This document shows positions 16,623 through 25,554 of a stretch of DNA of 64,000 nucleotides, in pieces. Location: contig NZ_ATSX01000001.1 of the NCBI RefSeq assembly GCF_000527695.1, positions 868,001 through 932,000 on the forward strand. Direction: 5' to 3'. The notes under the pieces were generated by a model. It worked only from the letters and a program-made list of their open reading frames with translations. It searched no databases and had not been told where the DNA came from. The position numbers and the translations under genes were made by a program. The first letter of the stretch is position 1, and every line of letters begins with the position of its first letter. The DNA comes from Commensalibacter papalotli (ex Servin-Garciduenas et al. 2014). GTDB taxonomy: Bacteria; Pseudomonadota; Alphaproteobacteria; Acetobacterales; Acetobacteraceae.

Positions 16623-19559
16623 TTAAGCCAACGTAAAGCGACCTGTATCACGCCAATATCCCTCGACATTTTGCATGGTCTGCAAACGCAAAGATAAAAT
16701 ACGTGGAGGATATTGTTCACCATTATGATCAATGACTTCTGCCACTTTAAATTGCTCTCTGCCTGAATAATCATTTTGCGCTTGCTCTTTGTCCAGATCA
16801 ATATCCTGTCTGACAATCTTAACCGTTAAAGGCAATGCTACTCTGTTAAATCCAGGAAAATTACCGAATTCCAACGTGTATAAAGGCGAGGCTGGCCAAC
16901 GCTCTATTCCCAACTGACGAAACCCAATACGTGTCGTATTTTCAAAATCTTGAATGGTAAAACCAACCTCTTCGTTGTTATTGCCTTCTAGATCTATATT
17001 TGAAAGCCAAACATTTTTATTTCGTAGCTGTCCATTTTTCTCCAAACGACCCAAGAAACGTGCCGTGGAATACATTTTTAAATCACGCGTTCTGAGCACA
17101 AAATTTTGAAGCTTTCCTTCTGCTTGCAAACATAATGAAGCCCCAACAACAACGGTTGTCTTGGGATCACTAATCCGATTTCGCTCATCACGAAATGCAT
17201 AATATGCCCCTACTCTATAATGATACATTCCAACAATTCTATGAGGCGGCACAGGCATTGCAGCCTTGATCATATCAACAATACGTCTGAAACGAGACGG
17301 ACGACCCGAGACCAACAACACATCACAATCATACGCCCAGATTGCTTCGCAAAGGTTAGAGATTACCTCTCCCATCACATGAGAAATAGAAGCCTCTACA
17401 TGCTGAACTTTAACAGCAATCTTAACATCGGTGATATCAAAATTCTTTGCTCCAGCCAACTCGACTTGACGATGAATATAACTGGCAGATCGGGCAATAT
17501 TCTCTTTATCTTTACCTAAAATATCTCGAACATAAAAAGGATTTAACCCCTCGATACTTCTATCCGTAAGAGATTCATATTCTTTTAAAACAGCAATCGC
17601 GATTGGTTCCAAAATATTACTGACGAATAAACGCCTAAGATGGCGCTCTTGTTCTGATTGCCCCCCCCAATCTTGACCAATCATACGACTAAGCAACACT
17701 TGAGTATCTTGAACGCCTGCTTTTTCCAAAGCTTCTGCCAAAGGAGGCAATACAACATTGGTAATTACATGTTCTAATATATCATCACCAGCTACTTTGA
17801 AACTTTCACGAAATTCCTGTTTAGGACAAATAGTTTCTCCTGAAGGAACATGGTAAGAACTGATCATTAAATCCGTTGTTCCGCCGCCAATATCAATACT
17901 AGCCACTCTGATAGAGGGCAGCATTTGATCGTTTATCTCAGGATCAGGACGAAGGCGACCATGCAAGCGCATGAATTCATCCACATTCCCCCCTAAACGC
18001 TCAGTAATTTCATTATATAACCAAACAATTTGCGTAGCTGTAGCCTCGTCCAAACGACATTGTAACTGCGGGCGTGTATCCCAAGGCAAACCCAACATTT
18101 TCCAACATAAATCAATGGCTGCTTTGGTTCTGGTTTGTAAAATTTTTTGCTCTGCAACAGGCATGCCAGGAGGCATTGTTAAAACAATGGATCGTAACCT
18201 GCGCCTTAGGGTTTTATCTTGACGTTGTTCTCTGTTTTGTGGAGAATTCATTTGCAAGCGCGCTTGCATTAAAATTTCGACAAACATAAAGGTAAATAAA
18301 GAACTGCGAGAGAAATTAGGTTGTGTCGCGATATTTTCCCCTGATAGGCGTTCTTCATCAGATAAGACACGTCCTTCAGGAGATATCATTGCCATAAAAG
18401 GTCCATTTACAGGAGGATCAATAATTCGACCTCCATCACTAATAGAACGACTATTATAACGCCAACTTTGCAGAGATAAACGTCCATCCCAAATATACCG
18501 TTTAGGAGACGTCAGTCCTGTTAACCCTTCATTTCCTATACGCATACCTGCTAAATGAGCTGCTTCAAACCCTACCCTGACAGGACTGGGCCAAAAAAAG
18601 GCTTTGGCACGGCCTGAACGACGAGACAATAAATCATTACCAAAATTCGCTTTGGCAAACTCAATGGCGCTAGGAAAAGGTTGATCATATTCTAAATAAG
18701 GACGTGTAAGATCTCTGAGTGCCAAAGGATAGCTGCTGGAGAAATTTAAATCCTGCCCCAAATGATCTTCAATTAAAATACCACAACTTCTTGAGTTACC
18801 TAAATCTAATACTAAATCAACTTCAACAATATTTTGAAGGTTTTTAGCCGCACCACCGTCTAATAAATGAATAGTTGGCATTTGTTGAATTTCTTGCAGA
18901 ATTTGCAAAAGGGTTTGATAAACTGCATAATGCCAGCAATAATATGAACGATCTGTAAAAGATTTTTGCTCTGATTTCTCTTGAGCTTCTTGCTGAACCT
19001 TTAAAAGCCAATCTCCAACCCAAGCCTCGTTTAAAAACCAAGCAATATCCCCCAAAGAAGAAACAAATTTAAAATGATCTTGGCGTTGGCTATCTTCAAA
19101 AGTCGGTGCATTATATAAACCGTCACCGGATAATTCCTCTAAAGTCGTATCAAAAACAAGATCAAGATGAATTTGATCTTTTTCCATTTCTGCAAAGCGA
19201 CCTCGCACCCAATTTCCTGGCCCTTTACGGAATACTTTACTGCCACCCTGTTCAGAAGAAAGCAATGCAAAAAAAGGTAAAGGCAACCATTGATTCTTTA
19301 AGAATTGAATCACTGATTTCCAGGTCACATCATAAATTTGATCTTCTGGAGGAGCACGGCCCGTCAAGGGGTCTTTGATAACCCCTGTTTCTTGGTCTTC
19401 TTGTAAGGCATGCAATATATAACGTGGTCTGCCATCTTCGTATTCACCGTCACGTTCCTCCCAAAACCAGCATCGAATATTCTTAATCTGCTCAGTAGAA
19501 AAAGCGAAGGACCAAAATTGCAAGCCACTGTCAGGAATAAGCGTAATAGTGCGGTTCAT
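16623..19559 (-). CDS. SrfB-like protein, actin/Hsp70-fold ATPase-like
   Basis: The first gene of the operon encodes 978 residues without a signal peptide or membrane helix. It matches the SrfB virulence-factor family in size and layout. Two nucleotide-binding elements of the actin/Hsp70/FtsA superfamily are visible: a phosphate-1 loop LDLGNSRSCGILIED starting near Asp252, and a phosphate-2-like loop SIDIGGGTTDLMIS around Asp556. An adenosine-type loop LLVSGRPSRFR lies near 755. An N-terminal region of about 245 residues and a beta-rich C-terminal region flank this core. The pairing of an actin-fold SrfB with a GTPase-like SrfC is the hallmark of these loci. I infer a cytosolic assembly that acts with the downstream envelope proteins. 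Confidence 0.78.
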   Translation of the reverse strand: MNRTITLIPDSGLQFWSFAFSTEQIKNIRCWFWEERDGEYEDGRPRYILHALQEDQETGVIKDPLTGRAPPEDQIYDVTWKSVIQFLKNQWLPLPFFALLSSEQGGSKVFRKGPGNWVRGRFAEMEKDQIHLDLVFDTTLEELSGDGLYNAPTFEDSQRQDHFKFVSSLGDIAWFLNEAWVGDWLLKVQQEAQEKSEQKSFTDRSYYCWHYAVYQTLLQILQEIQQMPTIHLLDGGAAKNLQNIVEVDLVLDLGNSRSCGILIEDHLGQDLNFSSSYPLALRDLTRPYLEYDQPFPSAIEFAKANFGNDLLSRRSGRAKAFFWPSPVRVGFEAAHLAGMRIGNEGLTGLTSPKRYIWDGRLSLQSWRYNSRSISDGGRIIDPPVNGPFMAMISPEGRVLSDEERLSGENIATQPNFSRSSLFTFMFVEILMQARLQMNSPQNREQRQDKTLRRRLRSIVLTMPPGMPVAEQKILQTRTKAAIDLCWKMLGLPWDTRPQLQCRLDEATATQIVWLYNEITERLGGNVDEFMRLHGRLRPDPEINDQMLPSIRVASIDIGGGTTDLMISSYHVPSGETICPKQEFRESFKVAGDDILEHVITNVVLPPLAEALEKAGVQDTQVLLSRMIGQDWGGQSEQERHLRRLFVSNILEPIAIAVLKEYESLTDRSIEGLNPFYVRDILGKDKENIARSASYIHRQVELAGAKNFDITDVKIAVKVQHVEASISHVMGEVISNLCEAIWAYDCDVLLVSGRPSRFRRIVDMIKAAMPVPPHRIVGMYHYRVGAYYAFRDERNRISDPKTTVVVGASLCLQAEGKLQNFVLRTRDLKMYSTARFLGRLEKNGQLRNKNVWLSNIDLEGNNNEEVGFTIQDFENTTRIGFRQLGIERWPASPLYTLEFGNFPGFNRVALPLTVKIVRQDIDLDKEQAQNDYSGREQFKVAEVIDHNGEQYPPRILSLRLQTMQNVEGYWRDTGRFTLA

Positions 19560-19794
19560 ACGATCTTTACTCTCTTAATGATTAAAAAGTCAGTATTCAT
19601 TACTATAATTAAAGCAGAAAACAATATTAATTTTATAAATTTATTATGGTTTAATTTTGTTTAAAATAATATTCATTATGTTGCTTTTGATATGTTTTTT
19701 GATTAAAAAAAGCATATAAAAGCCATAAATACTATTCATCATGTATTCTTCTATATCATACATAAAATAAAACAAAGTAACTACATCAAAAATC
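19560..19794. promoter_or_regulatory. Divergent promoter region (srfB-type operon / MFS gene)
   Basis: This 235-bp strongly AT-rich spacer separates the first gene of the srfB-type operon from the divergent transporter gene, so both promoters should lie here. I cannot single out -35/-10 pairs or a regulator site with confidence. Confidence 0.4.
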
Positions 19795-21165
19795 ATGAGT
19801 GATATCAACATAGATAAACAAAGAAAATTACTGCCAATCGTTGCGGCAATTGCTTTTTTTATGGCATCGTTAGATACGACCTCTGTTAATACGATTATTC
19901 CCTATTTGTCTGGTGTTTTTCACGCTCCTTTGGCTGTTACGAAAAATATAATTATTTATTATATGATTGCTAATGCCATATTCATTCCTTTGACAGGTGT
20001 TTTATGCCAAAAATATAGCTGTCGTATTATTTTTTGTATTGCCTTATGTATTTTTACTTTGGGCTCTTTTCTTTGTGGAATTTCGCATACATTAAATCAA
20101 CTTTTGGTCGCCCGAATTATCCAAGGAATAGGCGGTGCTATGATGTTACCCGTTGGGCGCTTGGCGATTATTCAAACATTTCCTAAAAAAGAGCTGGTTA
20201 AAGCACTAAGTTTAGTGACTATTCCAGGGCTTATGGGCCCCTTAATCGGCCCGATTGCTGGAGGAATGATTGCAACATATCTAGATTGGTCTATGATTTT
20301 TCTGATTAACGTTCCGTTTGGCTTAGTTGGTATTTATTTTGCACTACATTATTTTCCCAGGCAAAGTGACAAAGCCGTTCGTATTGATCGATGGGGATAT
20401 ATTATTTTTGCAGCGGCAATTGCATTAATTACCTATGCACTAAGTCTTTACAGTGAAACACAAAACTATACACCACCCACGATCATCTTTTGCATCGGAT
20501 TATGTTTACTGGCTCTATATTGGGTAAGATCGTTGTATCATGATTATCCTTTATTTAGCCCCACTCTTTTTAAAATTAAAAGCTTTTCCATTGGTATATT
20601 AGGAAATCTGGTTGCACGATTAGGCTGTGGTGCTGTTCCATTCATGATTCCTTTAATGTTACAAAGATTAATGGGGCTATCCCCCGTAGCTTGCGGCGTG
20701 GCAATGTTACCTCTTGCCTTTGCAGCTATGATTGCCAAGCCTTTTGTATCGCACTCTATTAAATTTATGGGATACCGCAATTTCCTATTTATCAACACTA
20801 TTCTTCTAAGCGCATCTTATATGTCTTATTGCTTTGTTAATGAGCATTCCAGTTGGACCTTTATTGCAGCCTTAATGTTTATCACAGGCTTTATTAACTC
20901 TATGCAGTTCACAGCAATGAATACTTCTACTGTATTAGATCTATCAGCCAAAAGACAACCTGCAGGCAGTTGTTTGTTATCAACCGTTATGCAAGTTTCT
21001 ATGGCAGCGGGCGTTGCAGTTTCTGCGATATTATTAACATTAGATGAGAAAATTCATCTTCATGCTGTGCCTGCGACACATTTTCATTATACGTGGTTTT
21101 ATCTTGGTTGTATCACAGTGATCAGTGCCTTTATCTTTATGTTCATGCCAAATAAAAGAGTATAA
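19795..21165 (+). CDS. MFS drug:H+ antiporter, DHA2/EmrB-type
   Basis: A 456-residue polytopic membrane protein with about 12-14 predicted helices. It carries the DHA2-family motif LDTTSVNTIIP in the first helix, and GIGGAMMLPVGRL plus PGLMGPLIGPIAGG in helices 4-5, the antiporter motif of drug exporters. It most resembles MdtD/EmrB-like multidrug exporters, but no membrane-fusion partner is encoded nearby, so the substrate is open. A decayed DUF4184 gene follows its stop by 7 bp. The last codons show no sign of truncation. Confidence 0.85.
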   Translation: MSDINIDKQRKLLPIVAAIAFFMASLDTTSVNTIIPYLSGVFHAPLAVTKNIIIYYMIANAIFIPLTGVLCQKYSCRIIFCIALCIFTLGSFLCGISHTLNQLLVARIIQGIGGAMMLPVGRLAIIQTFPKKELVKALSLVTIPGLMGPLIGPIAGGMIATYLDWSMIFLINVPFGLVGIYFALHYFPRQSDKAVRIDRWGYIIFAAAIALITYALSLYSETQNYTPPTIIFCIGLCLLALYWVRSLYHDYPLFSPTLFKIKSFSIGILGNLVARLGCGAVPFMIPLMLQRLMGLSPVACGVAMLPLAFAAMIAKPFVSHSIKFMGYRNFLFINTILLSASYMSYCFVNEHSSWTFIAALMFITGFINSMQFTAMNTSTVLDLSAKRQPAGSCLLSTVMQVSMAAGVAVSAILLTLDEKIHLHAVPATHFHYTWFYLGCITVISAFIFMFMPNKRV

Positions 21166-21172
21166 ATGTGCT

Positions 21173-21841
21173 ATGCCTTGGACATTTTCCCATCCTGCTG
21201 TCGTTTTTCCCATAAAGCAATCTAGAATAGGAAAGTTCTTAAACCTGCCAGCGCTTATTATTGGCAGTATATCACCAGATTTATTTTACTCGGTTGGATT
21301 ATATAATATCTCGACCACGGCACATCATTTTACGGGATGGTTATATACAGCGTTTCCACTTTGCATTGTAATTTTTATATTACTATCGATGCTTTCTTCT
21401 AGTTTGAACAAAGCCTTGCCTATTCCTATTAAAGCCTATAATCAATGGAGCCTTAGAGGTTATATTATAATTGGTATATCTCTATTTATTGGCGCCGCAA
21501 CACATATTATATGGGATGGCTTTACACATGAGACTAGCAGTTTTGTAAGAAATATTGTTTTTTTACAATATAAATAGACAAGAAATGTGTATTTATAAAC
21601 TGTTACAATATTTAGGATCATTCTTTGGTTTGTTATATCTTGTCATTAAATATCGACAATATCATTTTAAATCAAGCTTTTCTGATCTGAACAGCTTATC
21701 AACCAACAAAAACTCTATAAATTATTAGGAATTGCAGTCTTTTCAATGGGACTTGTTTTCCCTTTTGCTTTGCAATTTTCATATCAAAAAAATTGTAATG
21801 CTTCTTCAAGTGTTTTAGCATTTACAGGAAGATTACTCATT
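21173..21841 (+). pseudogene. Decayed DUF4184-family membrane protein gene
   Basis: The first frame (MPWTFSHPAVVFPI, then ALIIGSISPDLFY and HIIWDGFTHE) is typical of the N-terminal two thirds of DUF4184 inner-membrane proteins. It stops at 21577 after about 135 residues, where the family normally runs to about 240. The missing continuation is visible in another frame just beyond (IYKLLQYLGSFFGLLYLV, 21588-21640), and a third stretch (KLYKLLGIAVFSMGLVFPF, about 21700-21770) returns to the first frame. At least two frameshifts are therefore needed. The last frame runs into the antisense end of the aspartic protease gene, so the original C-terminus is probably lost. DUF4184 function is unknown. 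Sequencing errors at T/A runs could explain part of this. Confidence 0.65.
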
Positions 21842-22786
21842 TCATTTCCCCTTAACCGCATTATTCATAAAAAACAACTTCTGACGAGCATAAGATACCC
21901 AGACATGGCGTGTTGCGAACCAATCCGAACCAATCAACATATTCATTGAATCATGCAGAGGAGAAACCGTTAAGGTTGGGTTGGGTTCTATATCGTCGCC
22001 CAATTGAAAGGATTTGAACTTGTGCCAATAATACCGAGTGCTGCGCATATCCACACCACTGGCAATGCCTCCTGGATCTTGGGTTAAGATATGGTACGGC
22101 ACCCCTATTTTTAAAGCCGTATCAAAAGCCACAATTCGAGAGCGTGCGCCACTATCCAGTAATGCCACCAAAGGTTTGTGATCAACCTTAACATCCACAA
22201 AAGGACGATGCCCCACCATTTTTAATGGCACAGATTGCATATTATCCCCCCAAAAGGGCGGAACATGACATAACATAGAATAAGACTCAACGTGCCAAAA
22301 AGATAAAATTCCCGCTTGGACATTAAACTCTAAATCAAAATGAGATAAAATATCTGCACCAATTAACCCAATCACAGGAATATCAAGCCTGGGAGAGGAA
22401 GGTAAATTTCCCAACGGTACTGATAAAGGCCCTATGGTCAGTTTTCCCAACCCCATACGTTGAATAAGGACATTTTGCACCAGCTCTTGTCCCCCTCTGG
22501 GGCCTTGCACAACTGTTTGACGATTAGGGTCGATAGGAAGGTTTAGTAACTTTGCCCCTCCTGGAGAAATCAAACTGCCTTCTGATCCTGTATCCACGAC
22601 CATGTTAAAATGACGGCCATTTAACGTTACTGTGACCAGTAAAAATCCCCCAACATCTTTTAAAGGAGCTTGCCCTATTTTTTCATAATCACACGAATTT
22701 TGTGCTTTGACATCAGATGAAACAACACTAAAAAAAACTAGTACTAGTAACAGACTATAAAAACAAAAATACAAGTTTCTTTTCAT
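21842..22786 (-). CDS. Secreted retropepsin-like aspartic protease with two catalytic motifs
   Basis: A 314-residue protein with a signal peptide (about residues 1-29, ending VKAQN). Two halves each carry an aspartic protease motif: VVDTGSEGSLI with Asp65 and ALLDSGARSRI with Asp211. Each is followed by a hydrophobic-hydrophobic-Gly segment (PVIGLIGADIL near 137 and MNMLIGSDWF near 285). A single chain therefore carries both active-site loops, as in pepsin, but each half is of the retropepsin/aspartyl-protease type common in alphaproteobacteria. It probably acts in the periplasm; its substrate is unknown. Its ATG overlaps the recombinase stop as ATGA, so it is translated from the xerC message. 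Confidence 0.82.
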   Translation of the reverse strand: MKRNLYFCFYSLLLVLVFFSVVSSDVKAQNSCDYEKIGQAPLKDVGGFLLVTVTLNGRHFNMVVDTGSEGSLISPGGAKLLNLPIDPNRQTVVQGPRGGQELVQNVLIQRMGLGKLTIGPLSVPLGNLPSSPRLDIPVIGLIGADILSHFDLEFNVQAGILSFWHVESYSMLCHVPPFWGDNMQSVPLKMVGHRPFVDVKVDHKPLVALLDSGARSRIVAFDTALKIGVPYHILTQDPGGIASGVDMRSTRYYWHKFKSFQLGDDIEPNPTLTVSPLHDSMNMLIGSDWFATRHVWVSYARQKLFFMNNAVKGK

Positions 22787-23766
22787 ATTTCCTTATCCTG
22801 ATGCGCACGCGGATGTGCTTTTTCCCATATTTTTAATAATTGAGTTTCATCCATTAACGTATATCTCTGTGTTGTAGAAAGACTGGCATGCCCCAATAAC
22901 GTTTGAATTGTTCTGAGATCACCACCATTTTGCATAATATGCGTGGCAAAAGAATGACGTAATGCGTGTGGTGTAGCCAATTCAGACAAACCCATCATGC
23001 GTCGATATTCTCGCATTGTTTTTTGTGCAATAGATGGATTTAATCGCTTTCCTCTTAGTCCAACAAAAACAGGATTTTTACCTTCTGAAATGCCAGGATA
23101 TTGTGCCTTCCATTGTATTAATGCCTTTGCAACCATCGGTAAAATAGGCAATATTCGTTCTTTATTCCCTTTTCCCAAAACCCGTAGCATTCCACCATCT
23201 GCATTTAATCCTGCATGATACAAGTCGATCCAATCTAATCCTAACGCCTCAGATAAACGTAAACCACAACCATATAACAGCGTGAATAGCGCAATATCTC
23301 GACTTTGTGCCAATGGGGATTGATCTATAATAGCTATATCTTTGGCAAGTGCGGTTGCTTCTTCCTGAGACAAAGGATGAGGTAAAGGCTGTTTCACCTT
23401 TGGTGTATTTAACAAAGTGGGCGCAATATTTTCCACTTGATGATGAAGGGCAAGATAACGATAAAAAGACTTTAATGCCGATAACCGTCTGCGACGAGTA
23501 CGAATAGCTGCATCTTGAGTATGTCTTCCGCGACCTAATTGAGGATTATTCAGAGCTTTTGTATTCTCATCAGCCAACCATGAACGTAAATCCTTGTGAG
23601 AGACTGTAGATAAAGTTTCCTTGGTGGGCTCCTCACCGAAATGCACGGTTAAAAATCCCAAAAACCGAGTTAAATCTTGCTGATATGCGGTCAAACTATG
23701 TTCAGAAGCCCTGCGGCTATCCCTCATCCACCCTAAATATTGTTGTAATAATTCAAAAGCCAGCAT
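22783..23766 (-). CDS. xerC: Tyrosine recombinase XerC/XerD family
   Basis: A 327-residue tyrosine recombinase that resolves chromosome dimers at dif with its XerD partner, which is not in the window. An N-terminal SAM-like core-binding domain covers about 1-115. The catalytic set is complete: Arg170 (CGLRLSEAL), a lysine near 199-202 (GKGNKER), His267 and Arg270 (HALRHSFATH), His293 (LLGHAS) and Tyr302. Single-copy context among housekeeping genes and the lack of any phage or island features indicate the chromosomal Xer protein rather than an integrase. XerC is preferred over XerD from overall feel only. The aspartic protease gene is translationally coupled downstream. Confidence 0.85.
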   Translation of the reverse strand: MLAFELLQQYLGWMRDSRRASEHSLTAYQQDLTRFLGFLTVHFGEEPTKETLSTVSHKDLRSWLADENTKALNNPQLGRGRHTQDAAIRTRRRRLSALKSFYRYLALHHQVENIAPTLLNTPKVKQPLPHPLSQEEATALAKDIAIIDQSPLAQSRDIALFTLLYGCGLRLSEALGLDWIDLYHAGLNADGGMLRVLGKGNKERILPILPMVAKALIQWKAQYPGISEGKNPVFVGLRGKRLNPSIAQKTMREYRRMMGLSELATPHALRHSFATHIMQNGGDLRTIQTLLGHASLSTTQRYTLMDETQLLKIWEKAHPRAHQDKEI

Positions 23767-23794
23767 TCATTTTACCTTGATTTACAGTTCACTA

Positions 23795-24598
23795 TTATTT
23801 CCATAAATTACAAAAATGATGCAATGGACCATGACCATGACCATGACCAACTGATAGTTGGTTGCTCGATTTCAAAGCCTCTTCTAAAAATTCTTTGGCA
23901 TTTTCAACAGCTTTTGGGACAGTCATCATTGGTAATAAAGCTGTAATTGCCGAAGACAACGTACATCCAGTACCATGGTCGTTCTTTGTTATAATTCTCT
24001 TACCAACAAACTCATATGTTTCTTGTGAGTTACATAATACATCACGACAAATATCACCTATTAAGTGCCCACCTTTTAATAAAACCCATTGGGACTTTGA
24101 TTGTAATATCCTTTTTGCCTCTTGCTCCATTTCGTCAAAAGCAATTGGCTCTTTAATATTTAATAAAACGCAAGCTTCAGGAATATTTGGGGTTATCACT
24201 GTTACCTGGGGTAATAAAATCTCTTTAATCGCTAAAACCGCAGATTCATCAATCAAAGAATCTCCGCTTTTTGCCACCATTACAGGGTCCAAAACAATAT
24301 TTTTCACAGCATATTGTTTTAATTTTGCGGCTACGACCTCCACAATTTCTGCATTAGCCAACATTCCGATTTTAACAGCATCAACAGTTATATCTTCGAA
24401 AATAGTATCTATTTGCTCACCAACAAATGCAGCATCCATTGTTCGATAAGATCTGACCCCTTGGGTATTTTGGGCAACAACAGCCGTAATCACTGACATG
24501 GCATAGGTTCCAAGTGCAGAAAATGTTTTAATATCAGCTTGGATCCCAGCCCCACCGCTGGGATCGGTGCCAGCAATTGTTAAAATATTTTTTATCAT
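23795..24598 (-). CDS. thiD: Hydroxymethylpyrimidine/phosphomethylpyrimidine kinase
   Basis: Phosphorylates HMP and HMP-phosphate to HMP-pyrophosphate for thiamine synthesis or salvage. The 267-residue ribokinase-fold protein has the ThiD start TIAGTDPSGGAGIQADIKTF, the substrate segment VLDPVMVAKSG near 107, and the anion-hole motif NDHGTGCTLSSAI near 205 with the catalytic cysteine of ThiD in GTGC. The C-terminus carries an unusual GHGHGHG run where relatives have a single GHG before the conserved PLHHF or PVHHF. No TPP riboswitch is visible upstream, and no other thi gene lies nearby. Confidence 0.92.
   Translation of the reverse strand: MIKNILTIAGTDPSGGAGIQADIKTFSALGTYAMSVITAVVAQNTQGVRSYRTMDAAFVGEQIDTIFEDITVDAVKIGMLANAEIVEVVAAKLKQYAVKNIVLDPVMVAKSGDSLIDESAVLAIKEILLPQVTVITPNIPEACVLLNIKEPIAFDEMEQEAKRILQSKSQWVLLKGGHLIGDICRDVLCNSQETYEFVGKRIITKNDHGTGCTLSSAITALLPMMTVPKAVENAKEFLEEALKSSNQLSVGHGHGHGPLHHFCNLWK
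23827..23848 (-). repeat. Hexanucleotide tandem repeat inside thiD
   Basis: The plus strand reads GACCAT three times followed by GACC, with one imperfect copy just before. On the coding strand this gives alternating Gly and His codons near the ThiD C-terminus. As a 6-bp unit it can change copy number without shifting frame. Confidence 0.85.
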
Positions 24599-24737
24599 TG
24601 AACCTATTTCCTATTGAAATATATTATTCGTTTTTATCTAAATATTTGATATAACTTAGAAATAACTTTTTAAAAATCCTTATATTTTCACTTTATAATT
24701 TAAAATAAATAATGTCTTTGTAATAAAGGAGGCTTTT

Positions 24738-25421
24738 ATGACTTTCTTCGCATTAGTTTTTCTTAAGTTTATAATTGGTTTTATTATTGTCATTTGTTAT
24801 TTTAACCTTTCTGGTAAAACGCAAATTTCTCAAATGTCTCCAATTGATTTGATTGGTAACTTTATTCTTGGTGGTATTATCGGTGGGGTCATTTATAGTG
24901 ATACCATTCCGATGTATACTTATGTATTGGTACTAATTATTGGCACATTCTTAATGCATTTGCTTAACAAAGTAGCCAAAAAATTTGAAATATTTCGATC
25001 ATTTACACTGGGTGACCCTATTACAATCATTAAAAATGGTCAACTCATGATCGATACAATCAATAACAAACAAAACAAAATCGATATGATTAACTTATTA
25101 TCTATTTTACATTCAAGAGGTATTGGCTCTATTCAAGAAATAAATTACGCCCAAGTTGAACCTAATGGACAACTTACAATCATTGAACAAAATCAAAATG
25201 AGCCTTCAATTGTTTTAATCTTAAGAGGTGAAATACAACGTTTACCATTAGAGTTGTTTGATACTGACAATCAATTTATTGCGCATTTATTAGAAAACAA
25301 TAAGCTAGAATTAAAAGAAGTCTTTATCGCTGAATATTATAGCAAAATGATTATCATCACACTGAATGATGGTAAAAAAGTAACGGTTCCTGTGACTTTG
25401 AAACCAAAAGATCAATCTTAG
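24738..25421 (+). CDS. DUF421/YetF-like membrane protein
   Basis: A 227-residue protein with three N-terminal membrane helices (about residues 4-22, 35-55 and 60-78), then a cytosolic part with the YetF/DUF421 pattern: GDPITIIKNGQL near 95 and IDMINLLSILHSRGI near 115. Members of this family are common in bacteria and their function is not settled; some have been linked to spore or envelope properties. A strong AAAGGAGG precedes the ATG by 7 bases, so translation should be efficient. It stands alone between thiD (divergent) and priA. Confidence 0.8.
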   Translation: MTFFALVFLKFIIGFIIVICYFNLSGKTQISQMSPIDLIGNFILGGIIGGVIYSDTIPMYTYVLVLIIGTFLMHLLNKVAKKFEIFRSFTLGDPITIIKNGQLMIDTINNKQNKIDMINLLSILHSRGIGSIQEINYAQVEPNGQLTIIEQNQNEPSIVLILRGEIQRLPLELFDTDNQFIAHLLENNKLELKEVFIAEYYSKMIIITLNDGKKVTVPVTLKPKDQS

Positions 25422-25554
25422 ATATTGCTAAACTTATTTTATCAAAAATAAAAGAGGAAATAACCTGAAGCGAAAAACATTATTCTTTATTTGCTGCTAT
25501 CTTATAAATAAGAGTATAAGTCATACTATGTTCCATTAATACACTTTAAATATT

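Noticed and set aside
22783-23766. Integrase of a mobile element
   Set aside because: The protein fits the XerC/XerD family and is surrounded by housekeeping genes, with no phage genes, direct repeats or tRNA junction nearby.
23827-23848. Possible CRISPR-like repeat
   Set aside because: The unit is six bases with no spacers and lies inside the thiD coding sequence.
24599-24737. TPP riboswitch upstream of thiD
   Set aside because: The spacer is too AT-rich and lacks the conserved CTGAGA and related elements of the TPP aptamer.
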